Source: CAZTVF01 sp964616985 (GTDB taxonomy: Bacteria; Planctomycetota; Phycisphaerae; SM23-33). From it: a DNA stretch of 64,000 nt. The notes beneath the pieces are model-generated. The model saw only the letters and a list, made by a program, of their open reading frames with translations. It ran no database searches and had not been told where the DNA came from. The stretch covers positions 1-64,000 of the forward strand of contig CAZTVF010000007.1 of the NCBI GenBank assembly GCA_964616985.1. Direction: 5' to 3'. Both the position numbers and the translations under genes were made by a program. Below are positions 24,208 through 31,487 of this stretch, one piece after another; positions within the stretch are counted from its first letter, which is position 1; each line of letters opens with the position of its first letter.

Positions 24208-25014
24208 ATGCGGTATGCACGAATCATCATGATCGCGGCGATTGCGATGGCGGCGATGTCCCTGGCCGCCGGCGAGGAACCCGCCCCCACGCCGCGCGTA
24301 CTCACCCAGCCGACCCAGATCAAGAAGCCCGACGGCCTCGACCGCTTCTTGAAGCAGGCCACCACCGCCCCGGCGGCGACCCCAGCGCCCACAGCCGCCC
24401 CCGCCTCCAAGCCCGCCGACGCCGCAACCACCAGCCCCCACCCCTTCGGCAAGGGCGACGACTTCGGCCGCGAGGACGCCCTGCCCGGCGTCATGCAACT
24501 CAGCGACGGCCGCATGCTGCCCGGCTGGCTGTACACCACCCGCGACAAGGACTTCATCCTCTACGTCGTCGGCGATGGCACGGGCGGGGCCGACACCGTC
24601 GCCAAGCCCGGCGGCTACTGGCGTCGCATCCCCTTCGCGGCCGTGCTGAGCATCACCCCCGTCATCAACGAGGAGGGGATGGAGCAGGTGTGGCGGTGGC
24701 AGGGCATGGGCACGCCCGAGAAGGTCTACACCGGCGAACAGTACCCCACCCGCCGCATGCAGTGGAAGTTCCACCTCGCCGACGACACCTACGTGACCGG
24801 CGACCTCAAGGGCCAGCCCGTCTGGCTGCAATATAAGGATGTGAAAGTCGGCCCCATCGTCCTGAACGAGACGGTCAAGGGCGAGATCGGCCAGACGCTC
24901 CAGCAGCTGATCTATATCAAACAGATCATCGTCTCGCGGCGTATGATGGATCAAGTGCTCGCCGCGGGAGTGGTCCCTGCCAAGACGACCCAGCCCGCCA
25001 GCGGGCCAAAATGA
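24208..25014 (+). CDS. Secreted hypothetical protein
   Basis: A 268-residue protein with a signal peptide (MRYARIIMIAAIAMAAMSLAAG) and a proline/alanine/threonine-rich linker at about 45-75. The globular part, about 80-255, includes GVMQLSDGRMLPGWLYTTRDKD, GGYWRRIPFAAVLSITPVI and WRWQGMGTPEKVYTGEQYPTRR, then an apparent beta repeat KFHLADDTYVTGDLKGQPVW. It ends in a TTQPASGPK tail. I do not recognise the family; it is likely a small beta-rich periplasmic protein. The start at 24208 is chosen because the signal peptide begins there and the upstream codons overlap the -10 box. It precedes topA but has its own promoter. Confidence 0.75.
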   Translation: MRYARIIMIAAIAMAAMSLAAGEEPAPTPRVLTQPTQIKKPDGLDRFLKQATTAPAATPAPTAAPASKPADAATTSPHPFGKGDDFGREDALPGVMQLSDGRMLPGWLYTTRDKDFILYVVGDGTGGADTVAKPGGYWRRIPFAAVLSITPVINEEGMEQVWRWQGMGTPEKVYTGEQYPTRRMQWKFHLADDTYVTGDLKGQPVWLQYKDVKVGPIVLNETVKGEIGQTLQQLIYIKQIIVSRRMMDQVLAAGVVPAKTTQPASGPK

Positions 25015-25157
25015 TTTGCCCGCGGGAGGCATCAGGATTTATCCCTTTCTGCATCGACGATGCATATCTTCATGCCCTCACGCAGTTAAGACGCAGCCGT
25101 CGCGGCCGAATTAAGTAAACTTGGCCCCTCGGCATGTCGAAAAAAAGCGTCACAGGC

Positions 25158-25187
25158 TTGACAAGTCACCCTTCGGAACCGAATCAT
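25158..25187 (+). promoter_or_regulatory. Candidate topA promoter with leader hairpin downstream
   Basis: A perfect TTGACA at 25158-25163 is followed at 17-18 bases by a weak -10 (GAATCA or AATCAT, 25181-25187). The leader then contains GGGGTGC (25187-25193) that can pair with GCACCCC (about 25220) ahead of the start at 25254. Confidence 0.4.
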
Positions 25188-25253
25188 GGGGTGCCTCTGG
25201 TTCCCGCCTGGGGCAATCTCGCACCCCTGTCGGGTGGATAGAACAGGTCCTAA

Positions 25254-28013
25254 ATGGCCAAGTCAGCGAAAAAATCGAAGAAGCCCGCCGACGGCGAAGA
25301 GCCCCTCGAGGCCGCCGCCGAGGAAGCGCTTGATACCTCCGAAGATCTGGAGGCGTCCGAGACCTCCGCGCCCACGAATGGCAAGAACCTCGTCGTCGTG
25401 GAGTCGCCCGCCAAGGCCAAGACCATCAACCGCTATCTCGGACGTGATTTCATCGTCAAGGCCTCCATGGGCCACGTCCGCGACCTGCCGGTCAAGAACA
25501 TCGGCGTCGACGTCGAGAACAACTTCACCCCGACCTACGAGCCCCTCATCGGCCGCCGAAAGGTCCTGGCCGAGTTGAAGAAGGCCGCCCGGTCCGCCCC
25601 GCAAGTCTTTCTGGCAACCGACTTGGACCGCGAGGGCGAGGCCATTGCCTGGCACCTGGCCGAGAGCCTGCGCATCCCCCCCTCGCGCATCCGCCGCGTG
25701 GTCTTCAATGAGATCACCGCCACCGCCATCCGCGAGGCCTTCTCGCGCCCGCGCGACCTGGACATGAACAAGGTCAACGCCCAGCAGGCGCGGCGAATCC
25801 TCGACCGCATCGTGGGCTACAAGATCTCGCCGCTGCTGTGGAAGAAGGTTGCCACGGGCCTGTCGGCCGGACGCGTGCAGTCGGTGGCCGTGCGGCTGAT
25901 CGTCGACCGCGAACGCGAGATCGAGGCCTTCACCCCCGAGGAATACTGGAAGATCGGCGCGATCTTCACCGCCGAGCTCGCCGCCGCCGCGGGCCTGTCG
26001 GCCGAGTGGACGCGATTCGCCGCCCAGCGGGACGAAAAAGGCAGCGGCCCCACGCTGGTGTCGCAGCAGGAATTCCTGGCCGCCCACAAGGCGTTCCGCG
26101 CCGAGCTGGTGAAGTGGAATGGTAAGAAGTTCGAGCCCGAGAACGAGCAGCAGGCGTTGGAAGTGGTCCGCGGCCTGGGCCTGGTGATCAAGGAAGTGCA
26201 GCACGTCGACGACCCGGCCGGCAAGGGGCCGTCGAAGGTCAAGAGCACGATCGTCACCGAACTGCCCGCCGCAGGCCCGACGTTCAAGATCGCCAACCTC
26301 TCGCAGCGCGACAGCCGCACGCGGCCTTACGCGCCCTTCACCACCGCGGCGCTGCAGCAGGCGGCGGCCGTGCAGCTGCGGTTTTCCGCCAGCCGCACGA
26401 TGCGAATCGCCCAGCAGCTGTACGAAGGCATCGACGTGCCGGGCTCCGGCAGCGTGGGCCTGATCACGTACATGCGAACCGACAGCACGCAGTTGTCGGC
26501 CGAGGCCATCGGCCAGGCCCGCGGGCTGATCGAGAAGAAATTCGGCCCGGCCTACCTGCCGGAAAAGCCCATGGTGTACTCGTCGTCGTCGCGGGCGCAG
26601 GAAGCGCACGAGGCCATCCGCGCCACCGACGCCTCGCGCACGCCCGAGAGCATCATGGCCGCCCTCACCGACGAGCAGTTCAAGCTCTACGAGCTGATCT
26701 GGAAGCGATACATCGCCTCCCAGATGAACCCCGCGATCTGGAAGGTCACCGAGGCCGACATCGTCACGCAGGGCGCCGCCGGCGAGGCCGTGTTCAAGGC
26801 CATGGGCCGCCAGCTCGTCTTCGACGGCTTCCTCCGCGTGGTGGGCATGCCCAAGAGCACCGAGCCCCTGCTGCCCAACCTGCAGCAGGACCAGCCCGTG
26901 GCCCCGGTGGAGATCGACCCCAGCCAGCACTTCACCCAGCCGCCGCCGCGATACACCGAGGCGTCGCTGGTCAAGGCTCTGGAGGCCGAGGGCATCGGCC
27001 GCCCCAGCACGTACGCCAGCATCATCCAGACGATCCAGGACCGCCAGTACGCCAAGCTGCTCGAGCGGGCGTTCCACCCCACCGACCTGGGCGTGGTGGT
27101 CACCGACAAGCTGGTCAAGCACTTCCCCACCATCCTCGACATCCGCTTCACCGCCCACATGGAGGACGAACTGGACAAGATCGAGGAGCAGTCGCTCGAC
27201 TGGGTGCAGGTGCTTCGCGAATTTTACGGGCCCTTCGCCGAGGTCCTCAAACGGGCCGGCGAGGAGATGGTGCACGCCAAGGCCGAGACGCAGCCCAGCG
27301 AATACAGCTGCCACGTCTGCGGCAAGCCCATGGTTTACCGTTTCACGAAGAACGGCCGCTACCTCGCGTGCACGGGCTACCCCGACTGCAAGACCACCTC
27401 GCCGGTCGATGAGAACGGCAAGAAGGTCGAACGCCGCGAGGTGGACACGCCCTGCCCCACGTGCGGCAAGAAGCTCGTGCTGCGTCGCAGCCGCTTCGGC
27501 GTGTTCCTCGGGTGCGGCGACTACCCCACGTGCAAGACGATCGTCCCGTGCGACCCCGACGGCAACCCGCTCAAGGTGGTGCAGCCCGAGGACGTGAAGG
27601 AAATCTGCCCCGAGTGCCAGGCCCCGATGGCCGTCAAGTTCAAGGGCCGCCGCGCGTTCCTGGGCTGCACGCGATACCCCGAGTGCAAGGGCATCGGCCA
27701 GATCCCCGAGGGCATCCGCATCGCCCTGCCGCCCAAGGAGCCGCCCAAGGACGCGGGCGTGCTGTGCCCCAAGTGCAGCCGCCCCATGGTCATCCGCGCG
27801 GGCAAGCGCGGCGAGTTCATCGCCTGCAGCGGCTTCCCGAAATGCCGCAACGCCATGGACATGAGCAAGCTCGACGAACTCAAGGCCGAGCAGCTCGCCA
27901 ACCCGCCCAAGCCTCGCGCCGAAAAAACAGACAAGAAGAAGCCCAAGGCGAAAAAGGCCGCCAAGGCCGCGACGCCCCCCGAGGCCGCGAAGACGGACGA
28001 GGCCGCGGAGTAA
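25254..28013 (+). CDS. topA: DNA topoisomerase I
   Basis: Type IA topoisomerase that relaxes negative supercoils. The 919-residue protein starts with a charged tail (residues 1-42), then the Toprim domain VVESPAKAKTINRYLG, SMGHVRDLP and ATDLDREGEAIAWHL. The transesterification tyrosine is Tyr406 in GLITYMRTDSTQLS. Residues about 685-875 hold four zinc-ribbon modules of the topoisomerase C-terminal type (CHVCGKP, CPTCGKK, CPECQAP, CPKCSRP, each with a second Cys pair). A lysine/alanine-rich tail (after 890) ends the protein. Four intact zinc modules are more than the minimum and normal for large bacterial TopA. Start: the ATG at 25254 follows a weak ribosome site. Function is certain. Confidence 0.97.
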   Translation: MAKSAKKSKKPADGEEPLEAAAEEALDTSEDLEASETSAPTNGKNLVVVESPAKAKTINRYLGRDFIVKASMGHVRDLPVKNIGVDVENNFTPTYEPLIGRRKVLAELKKAARSAPQVFLATDLDREGEAIAWHLAESLRIPPSRIRRVVFNEITATAIREAFSRPRDLDMNKVNAQQARRILDRIVGYKISPLLWKKVATGLSAGRVQSVAVRLIVDREREIEAFTPEEYWKIGAIFTAELAAAAGLSAEWTRFAAQRDEKGSGPTLVSQQEFLAAHKAFRAELVKWNGKKFEPENEQQALEVVRGLGLVIKEVQHVDDPAGKGPSKVKSTIVTELPAAGPTFKIANLSQRDSRTRPYAPFTTAALQQAAAVQLRFSASRTMRIAQQLYEGIDVPGSGSVGLITYMRTDSTQLSAEAIGQARGLIEKKFGPAYLPEKPMVYSSSSRAQEAHEAIRATDASRTPESIMAALTDEQFKLYELIWKRYIASQMNPAIWKVTEADIVTQGAAGEAVFKAMGRQLVFDGFLRVVGMPKSTEPLLPNLQQDQPVAPVEIDPSQHFTQPPPRYTEASLVKALEAEGIGRPSTYASIIQTIQDRQYAKLLERAFHPTDLGVVVTDKLVKHFPTILDIRFTAHMEDELDKIEEQSLDWVQVLREFYGPFAEVLKRAGEEMVHAKAETQPSEYSCHVCGKPMVYRFTKNGRYLACTGYPDCKTTSPVDENGKKVERREVDTPCPTCGKKLVLRRSRFGVFLGCGDYPTCKTIVPCDPDGNPLKVVQPEDVKEICPECQAPMAVKFKGRRAFLGCTRYPECKGIGQIPEGIRIALPPKEPPKDAGVLCPKCSRPMVIRAGKRGEFIACSGFPKCRNAMDMSKLDELKAEQLANPPKPRAEKTDKKKPKAKKAAKAATPPEAAKTDEAAE

Positions 28014-28174
28014 TTCCCAAGGCGAGGGGCTGCACACGCTCCGGTATCCGCCATTGACGCGGCATCGTCCGCGCCCATCGGCCCGCTTGCGGCTTCGCGC
28101 ACGGCGGCCGGACCGAGTGGCAACGGCACGCGGCCTACGACCCGGCGGCAAATCAAACCCGCTCGCGAAGAGCT

Positions 28175-28366
28175 CTACTCCTGCTTCTCAATCACATGAC
28201 AGCGTATCCATCTGCATCGCGAGCACCAAGCCACTGTCCTTGGGCGGCCGCGGGCGTGGCGGCGGATTCCATACTTGCCCCACGGCTCGGTGAACCCGCA
28301 CTTGAGACAGCGAATCTTCCATCCCGGCGCACGGCGCTCCTGGCGATTCTCGTCATTCACAGGCAT
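28175..28366 (-). CDS. Small zinc-ribbon protein, unknown function
   Basis: A 63-residue, strongly basic protein, too short for most gene callers. It carries two CxxC pairs, Cys20-Cys23 (IRCLKCGFTEPWGKYGIRRH) and Cys48-Cys51 (AWCSRCRWIRCHVIE), as expected for one zinc ribbon. The ATG is preceded on the minus strand by GGGAGAG at a good distance. I recognise no specific family; nucleic-acid binding is plausible from charge and fold. It diverges from a short plus-strand reading frame at 28490 across a 120-base gap. The combination of a good ribosome site, two CxxC pairs and conserved-looking core makes it likely real. Confidence 0.62.
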   Translation of the reverse strand: MPVNDENRQERRAPGWKIRCLKCGFTEPWGKYGIRRHARGRPRTVAWCSRCRWIRCHVIEKQE

Positions 28367-28489
28367 GTGTCTCTCCCGCCCCGCAATATATGACCGCCGG
28401 CGGCTGGTGTAAAGAACCGCACGCATCGATCGCCCCCGCCCGATCCCTGCATAAAATGGAGCAGTGAGGAGTAGCACAGGAGAACACAT

Positions 28490-28669
28490 ATGCTCCGCGA
28501 ACAATTGCGTAAGGCCCAGCAACCGAAGGAAACCCGGCAACCGCAGTGTGAGCCCGACTCCCTGCACCGCCCCCTGCCGCCCCAAGGCCGCAAGCCAAAA
28601 CCCGAAGACTGCACCAGCGGCCCCGGCGCCGAAAGGCACGTCATCAAGGATGATCTCAGGGAGCCTTAG
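28490..28669 (+). CDS. Short hypothetical protein
   Basis: A 59-codon frame, rich in Pro, Arg, Lys and Gln, with a well-placed CAGGAGAA ribosome site 6 bases before its ATG (start MLREQLRKAQQPKETRQPQC). An ATAAAAT-like -10 sits upstream at about 28451. It diverges from the zinc-ribbon gene. No domain is recognisable and composition suggests disorder, so it is either a small regulatory or ribosome-linked protein or a chance frame; the ribosome site is the main support. Confidence 0.35.
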   Translation: MLREQLRKAQQPKETRQPQCEPDSLHRPLPPQGRKPKPEDCTSGPGAERHVIKDDLREP

Positions 28670-28690
28670 GAAGAGTGGGACAAGAAACGG

Positions 28691-28799
28691 TGAGGCATGG
28701 TCACTTCAGTGACGATGGAACTGTGCAGGCGTTCAGCACCCAGACGATCGCGACGATGGATGATCTAAGCTCTATGGTCACTGAAGTGACCATGCCTCA
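28691..28799. repeat. Perfect 22-base inverted repeat around a 65-base spacer
   Basis: The left arm (28691-28712) contains AGGCATGGTCACTTCAGTGA and the right arm (28778-28799) is its exact reverse complement. A single arm identical over 20 bases is found at 52475-52494. The core TCACTTCAGTGA is itself palindromic. It lies just downstream of hypE. Confidence 0.85.
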
Positions 28800-28805
28800 G
28801 TTCAA

Positions 28806-29831
28806 TCAACAGATTCGGGGCAGTTCTTCGCCGTAGGGCATTTGGATGATGCGGCGGCCGCCGATGGTGGTGATGAGTTCGACGAGGGGGTTGTCGCCGG
28901 TGCGGCCGATCGTGCCGATCATGGCGGCCTCGGTCGCGATCTCGAACTTGTGCAGGATCTGCACCGCGCGCTGGGCGGCCGATGCGGCGACGATCGCGAC
29001 GAGCTTGCCTTCGTTGGCGGCGGCGAGCAAATCCAGGCCCAGCATCTCCGCCGCGGCGTGCGCGGTGCGGTTGACGGGGATGAGTTGCTGCACGATCTCG
29101 ATGTCTCGCTTCGTCGCCTCCGACACCTCCGCCAGCGTCGCCGCCAGGCCCCCGCGCGTGGGGTCGCGCATGAAGCGGACGTCGGAACCCAGGTCGGCCA
29201 GCAGCGCGTTGGTCAGGCCGCAGATCGGGGCGCAGTCGCTTTCCAGCTCGGCCGCGAAGCTCAGGCCCTCGCGTTTGCTCATGACGGCCAGGCCGTGCTC
29301 GCCCAGGGCGCCGGAGAGGATCACGCAGTCGCCATCCTGTATGCGATCGAAACCGAGGTTCGCCTGCGGCAGCATCTCGCCGATTCCGGCCGTGTTGATG
29401 ATCATGCCGTCGACCGCGCCGCGTTCGACGACCTTGGTGTCGCCCGTGACGACCTCGACGAACACGCCGGCGGCCGCATTGCCTGCCGTCAGCAGCACGC
29501 GGCGCAGCAGTTCGATCTCCAGGCCCTCCTCGAGCACCAGGCCCAGGCTGAGATACTTGGGCACGGCCCCGACGACGGACAGATCGTTCACCGTGCCGCA
29601 GATGGCGAGCTTGCCGATGTCGCCGCCGGGAAACTCCAGCGGCTTGACGACGTAGCTGTCGGTGGTAAAAGCGATGTGGCGGCCGTCGAGCTTGAGCGTG
29701 GCCGCATCCTTGAGCCCGCCCGATTTCTGCGTGTTCGCGTCATGCAACGCCGGCAGGATGACCTGGTCGATCAACTCCGCCGTCAGCTGCCCCCCGCCGC
29801 CATGGGCGAGTTGGATGTGGGTTGTGTCCAT
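28806..29831 (-). CDS. hypE: Hydrogenase maturation protein HypE
   Basis: Dehydrates the carboxamide carried on its C-terminal cysteine to a thiocyanate, supplying CN to the NiFe hydrogenase iron. The 341-residue protein has the HGGGGQLTAELI N-terminus, AFTTDSYVVKPLEFPGGDIG, GTVNDLSVVGA, FMRDPTRGGLAATLAE and ends in the essential PRIC. The ribosome site AAAGGAA is well placed. It is the last gene of the hypF-hypC-hypD-hypE order on the minus strand. Very secure. Confidence 0.97.
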   Translation of the reverse strand: MDTTHIQLAHGGGGQLTAELIDQVILPALHDANTQKSGGLKDAATLKLDGRHIAFTTDSYVVKPLEFPGGDIGKLAICGTVNDLSVVGAVPKYLSLGLVLEEGLEIELLRRVLLTAGNAAAGVFVEVVTGDTKVVERGAVDGMIINTAGIGEMLPQANLGFDRIQDGDCVILSGALGEHGLAVMSKREGLSFAAELESDCAPICGLTNALLADLGSDVRFMRDPTRGGLAATLAEVSEATKRDIEIVQQLIPVNRTAHAAAEMLGLDLLAAANEGKLVAIVAASAAQRAVQILHKFEIATEAAMIGTIGRTGDNPLVELITTIGGRRIIQMPYGEELPRIC

Positions 29832-29874
29832 ATCATTCCTTTTGTCTGCGCTGCAGCGCGATCAGTCTCGTACG

Positions 29875-29955
29875 GGTGGCAATCGTTCGCTTCTTAGCGC
29901 TGTTCGCTGCGACACCCACCATCGATAGCGCTAAAAAGCGAGCAGTTGCCACCGG
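29875..29955. repeat. Imperfect 29-base inverted repeat between hypE and hypD
   Basis: GGTGGCAATCGTTCGCTTCT (left arm, 29875 on) pairs with the reverse complement of a segment ending at 29955 (AGCGAGCAGTTGCCACCGG). It shares the CGCT(C)GC...GCGCTGT core with the elements at 1832 and 37884. It could stabilise or process the hyp transcript. Confidence 0.65.
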
Positions 29956-29994
29956 TCGCCTTATGCGAAGTTCTCTAACAGCCAATGAAAAGCA

Positions 29995-31071
29995 TCACGT
30001 TCCGTACTTGTATGCCGCCGCGCACGCGCCTTCGGAGGAAACCATGCAGGGGCCCAGCGGGTCGCGGGGCGTGCAGGCGCGGCCGAACATCGGGCAGTCG
30101 CGCGGGGCGAGCTGGCCGGTAATCACCAGGCCGCAGCGGCAGCCGGGCATCTCGTAGCTTTCGGCCGCGGGCAGCTTGAACCGCCGGGCGGCATCATACT
30201 CCGCCAGCTCGTCGCGAAGCAGCAGCCCGCTGCCGGGAATGACGCCCACGGCCCGCCAGATGGCGTCGGCCGGCTGGAACACGTCCTGCAGCATCTTCAG
30301 CGCCGTGCGGTTGCCCTCGCGCGAGACGCTGGGGTACACGCTGGCCGACCGGGGCGTGCCCGAGCGAATCTGCCGCACGATCTCGGCCACCGCATCGACG
30401 ATCTGCTGCGGATCGAAACCCGCCACCACGCAAGGCCGCTTGTGCTCGTTCACGATCTCTTCGTACACGCCGTAGCCCAGGATGACGCTCACGTGCCCGG
30501 GGCACAGGAAGCCGTCGACGTTGATCTGCGGCATGGCCAGCAGGGCCCGCAGCGCAGGCATGACCAGTTTATGCGCGGTCAGCACGCTGAAGTTGCGGAT
30601 GCCCTCGGCCCTGGCTCGCAGGACGGCCAGCGCCGTGCCCGGCGCGGTGGTCTCAAAGCCGACGCCCAGGAAGACGACTTCGCGGTCGGGGGTTCGCACG
30701 GCGAGGTCCACGGCCTGGTCGACGGAGTAGACGACCTTCACCGTCGCACCGGCGGCGCGGGCCTCGGCCAGGCTGCCGGAGCGGCCGGGCACGCGGACCA
30801 TGTCGCCGTAGGTGGCTATGATCGGCGGCGACGCCTGCCCCACGCCGCGGGCCAGTTGCACCGCCTGGTCCACGTACGATTGGTCGGTCACGCACACCGG
30901 GCAACCGGGGCCGCTAATCAGCCGCAGCGACTTGGGCAGCAGCGACTTGAGGCCCGTGCGGGCGATGGCCATCGTGTGCGTGCCGCAGATCTCCATGATG
31001 GTGATCGGGCGGTCGTACGACTTGCAGGCTTCCTGAATCTTCTCACAGTTGAGGGCGATGTGATCGCTCAT
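29995..31071 (-). CDS. hypD: Hydrogenase maturation protein HypD
   Basis: Iron-sulfur scaffold on which the Fe(CN)2CO group is assembled with HypC. The 358-residue protein has the hallmark ITIMEICGTHTMAIAR, SGPGCPVCV (CxxC), GFETTAPGTA, and the C-terminal cysteine cluster MPGCRCGLVITG followed by CPMFGRAC, GPCMVSSEGAC. I chose the ATG at 31071, with AAAGAGAA upstream; an in-frame extension upstream reads into a hairpin and is unlike the family. Next to hypC as expected for its partner. Confidence 0.97.
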   Translation of the reverse strand: MSDHIALNCEKIQEACKSYDRPITIMEICGTHTMAIARTGLKSLLPKSLRLISGPGCPVCVTDQSYVDQAVQLARGVGQASPPIIATYGDMVRVPGRSGSLAEARAAGATVKVVYSVDQAVDLAVRTPDREVVFLGVGFETTAPGTALAVLRARAEGIRNFSVLTAHKLVMPALRALLAMPQINVDGFLCPGHVSVILGYGVYEEIVNEHKRPCVVAGFDPQQIVDAVAEIVRQIRSGTPRSASVYPSVSREGNRTALKMLQDVFQPADAIWRAVGVIPGSGLLLRDELAEYDAARRFKLPAAESYEMPGCRCGLVITGQLAPRDCPMFGRACTPRDPLGPCMVSSEGACAAAYKYGT

Positions 31072-31116
31072 ATTCTCTTTCGTAGGGCGGGCGGTGTGCC
31101 CATCCGTTCGATTGGC

Positions 31117-31146
31117 GGGGTGGCGGCCTCGGAAGGCCGCCACCCC
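31117..31146. repeat. GGGGTGGCGGCC hairpin between hypD and hypC
   Basis: GGGGTGGCGGCC-TCGGAA-GGCCGCCACCCC is a perfect 12-base stem with a 6-base loop. Related elements are at 39791-39822 and 42547-42566. No T-run follows; a role in processing or partial termination is possible. Confidence 0.7.
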
Positions 31147-31157
31147 TTGAATGAGCC

Positions 31158-31376
31158 TTACGTCAGCTTCTCCAGCTCGGCCAGCAGTTCATACGTCTCC
31201 TTGGCCTCTTTGGCGTCAAGGGTGGTGATCGCGTAGCCGGCGTGAACGAGGACCCAGTCGCCGACCTTGGCCTCGGGCACGAGGGTCATGATGACGTTCG
31301 TGCGGTTGCCCGCCAGGGCAACGGTCGCCCGCTGGCCTTCCATCTGCTCCACTTGCGCCGGTATAGCCAAACACAT
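31158..31376 (-). CDS. hypC: Hydrogenase maturation chaperone HypC
   Basis: A 72-residue chaperone that carries the iron-cyanide group to the hydrogenase large subunit. It starts with the essential MCLAIPAQV (Cys2) and contains DWVLVHAGYAI, the usual HypC core. GGAG precedes the ATG. It lies between hypF and hypD. Confidence 0.95.
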   Translation of the reverse strand: MCLAIPAQVEQMEGQRATVALAGNRTNVIMTLVPEAKVGDWVLVHAGYAITTLDAKEAKETYELLAELEKLT

Positions 31377-31487
31377 GTCGGAACTCCGTTCTGGTAGTCG
31401 GTAGCCATCGGCCGGGAAAGAAGCCTCGCCCGGTTGTGTCCAATGACCACGTGTTTTTCCTCGCGAGAGACAGAATCGGCCGGGTGA

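Noticed and set aside
25263..28151. A 962-codon minus-strand frame opposite topA
   Set aside because: Opposite a certain gene; composition (Gly, Leu, Arg, Asp-His rich) is that of a GC-bias shadow.
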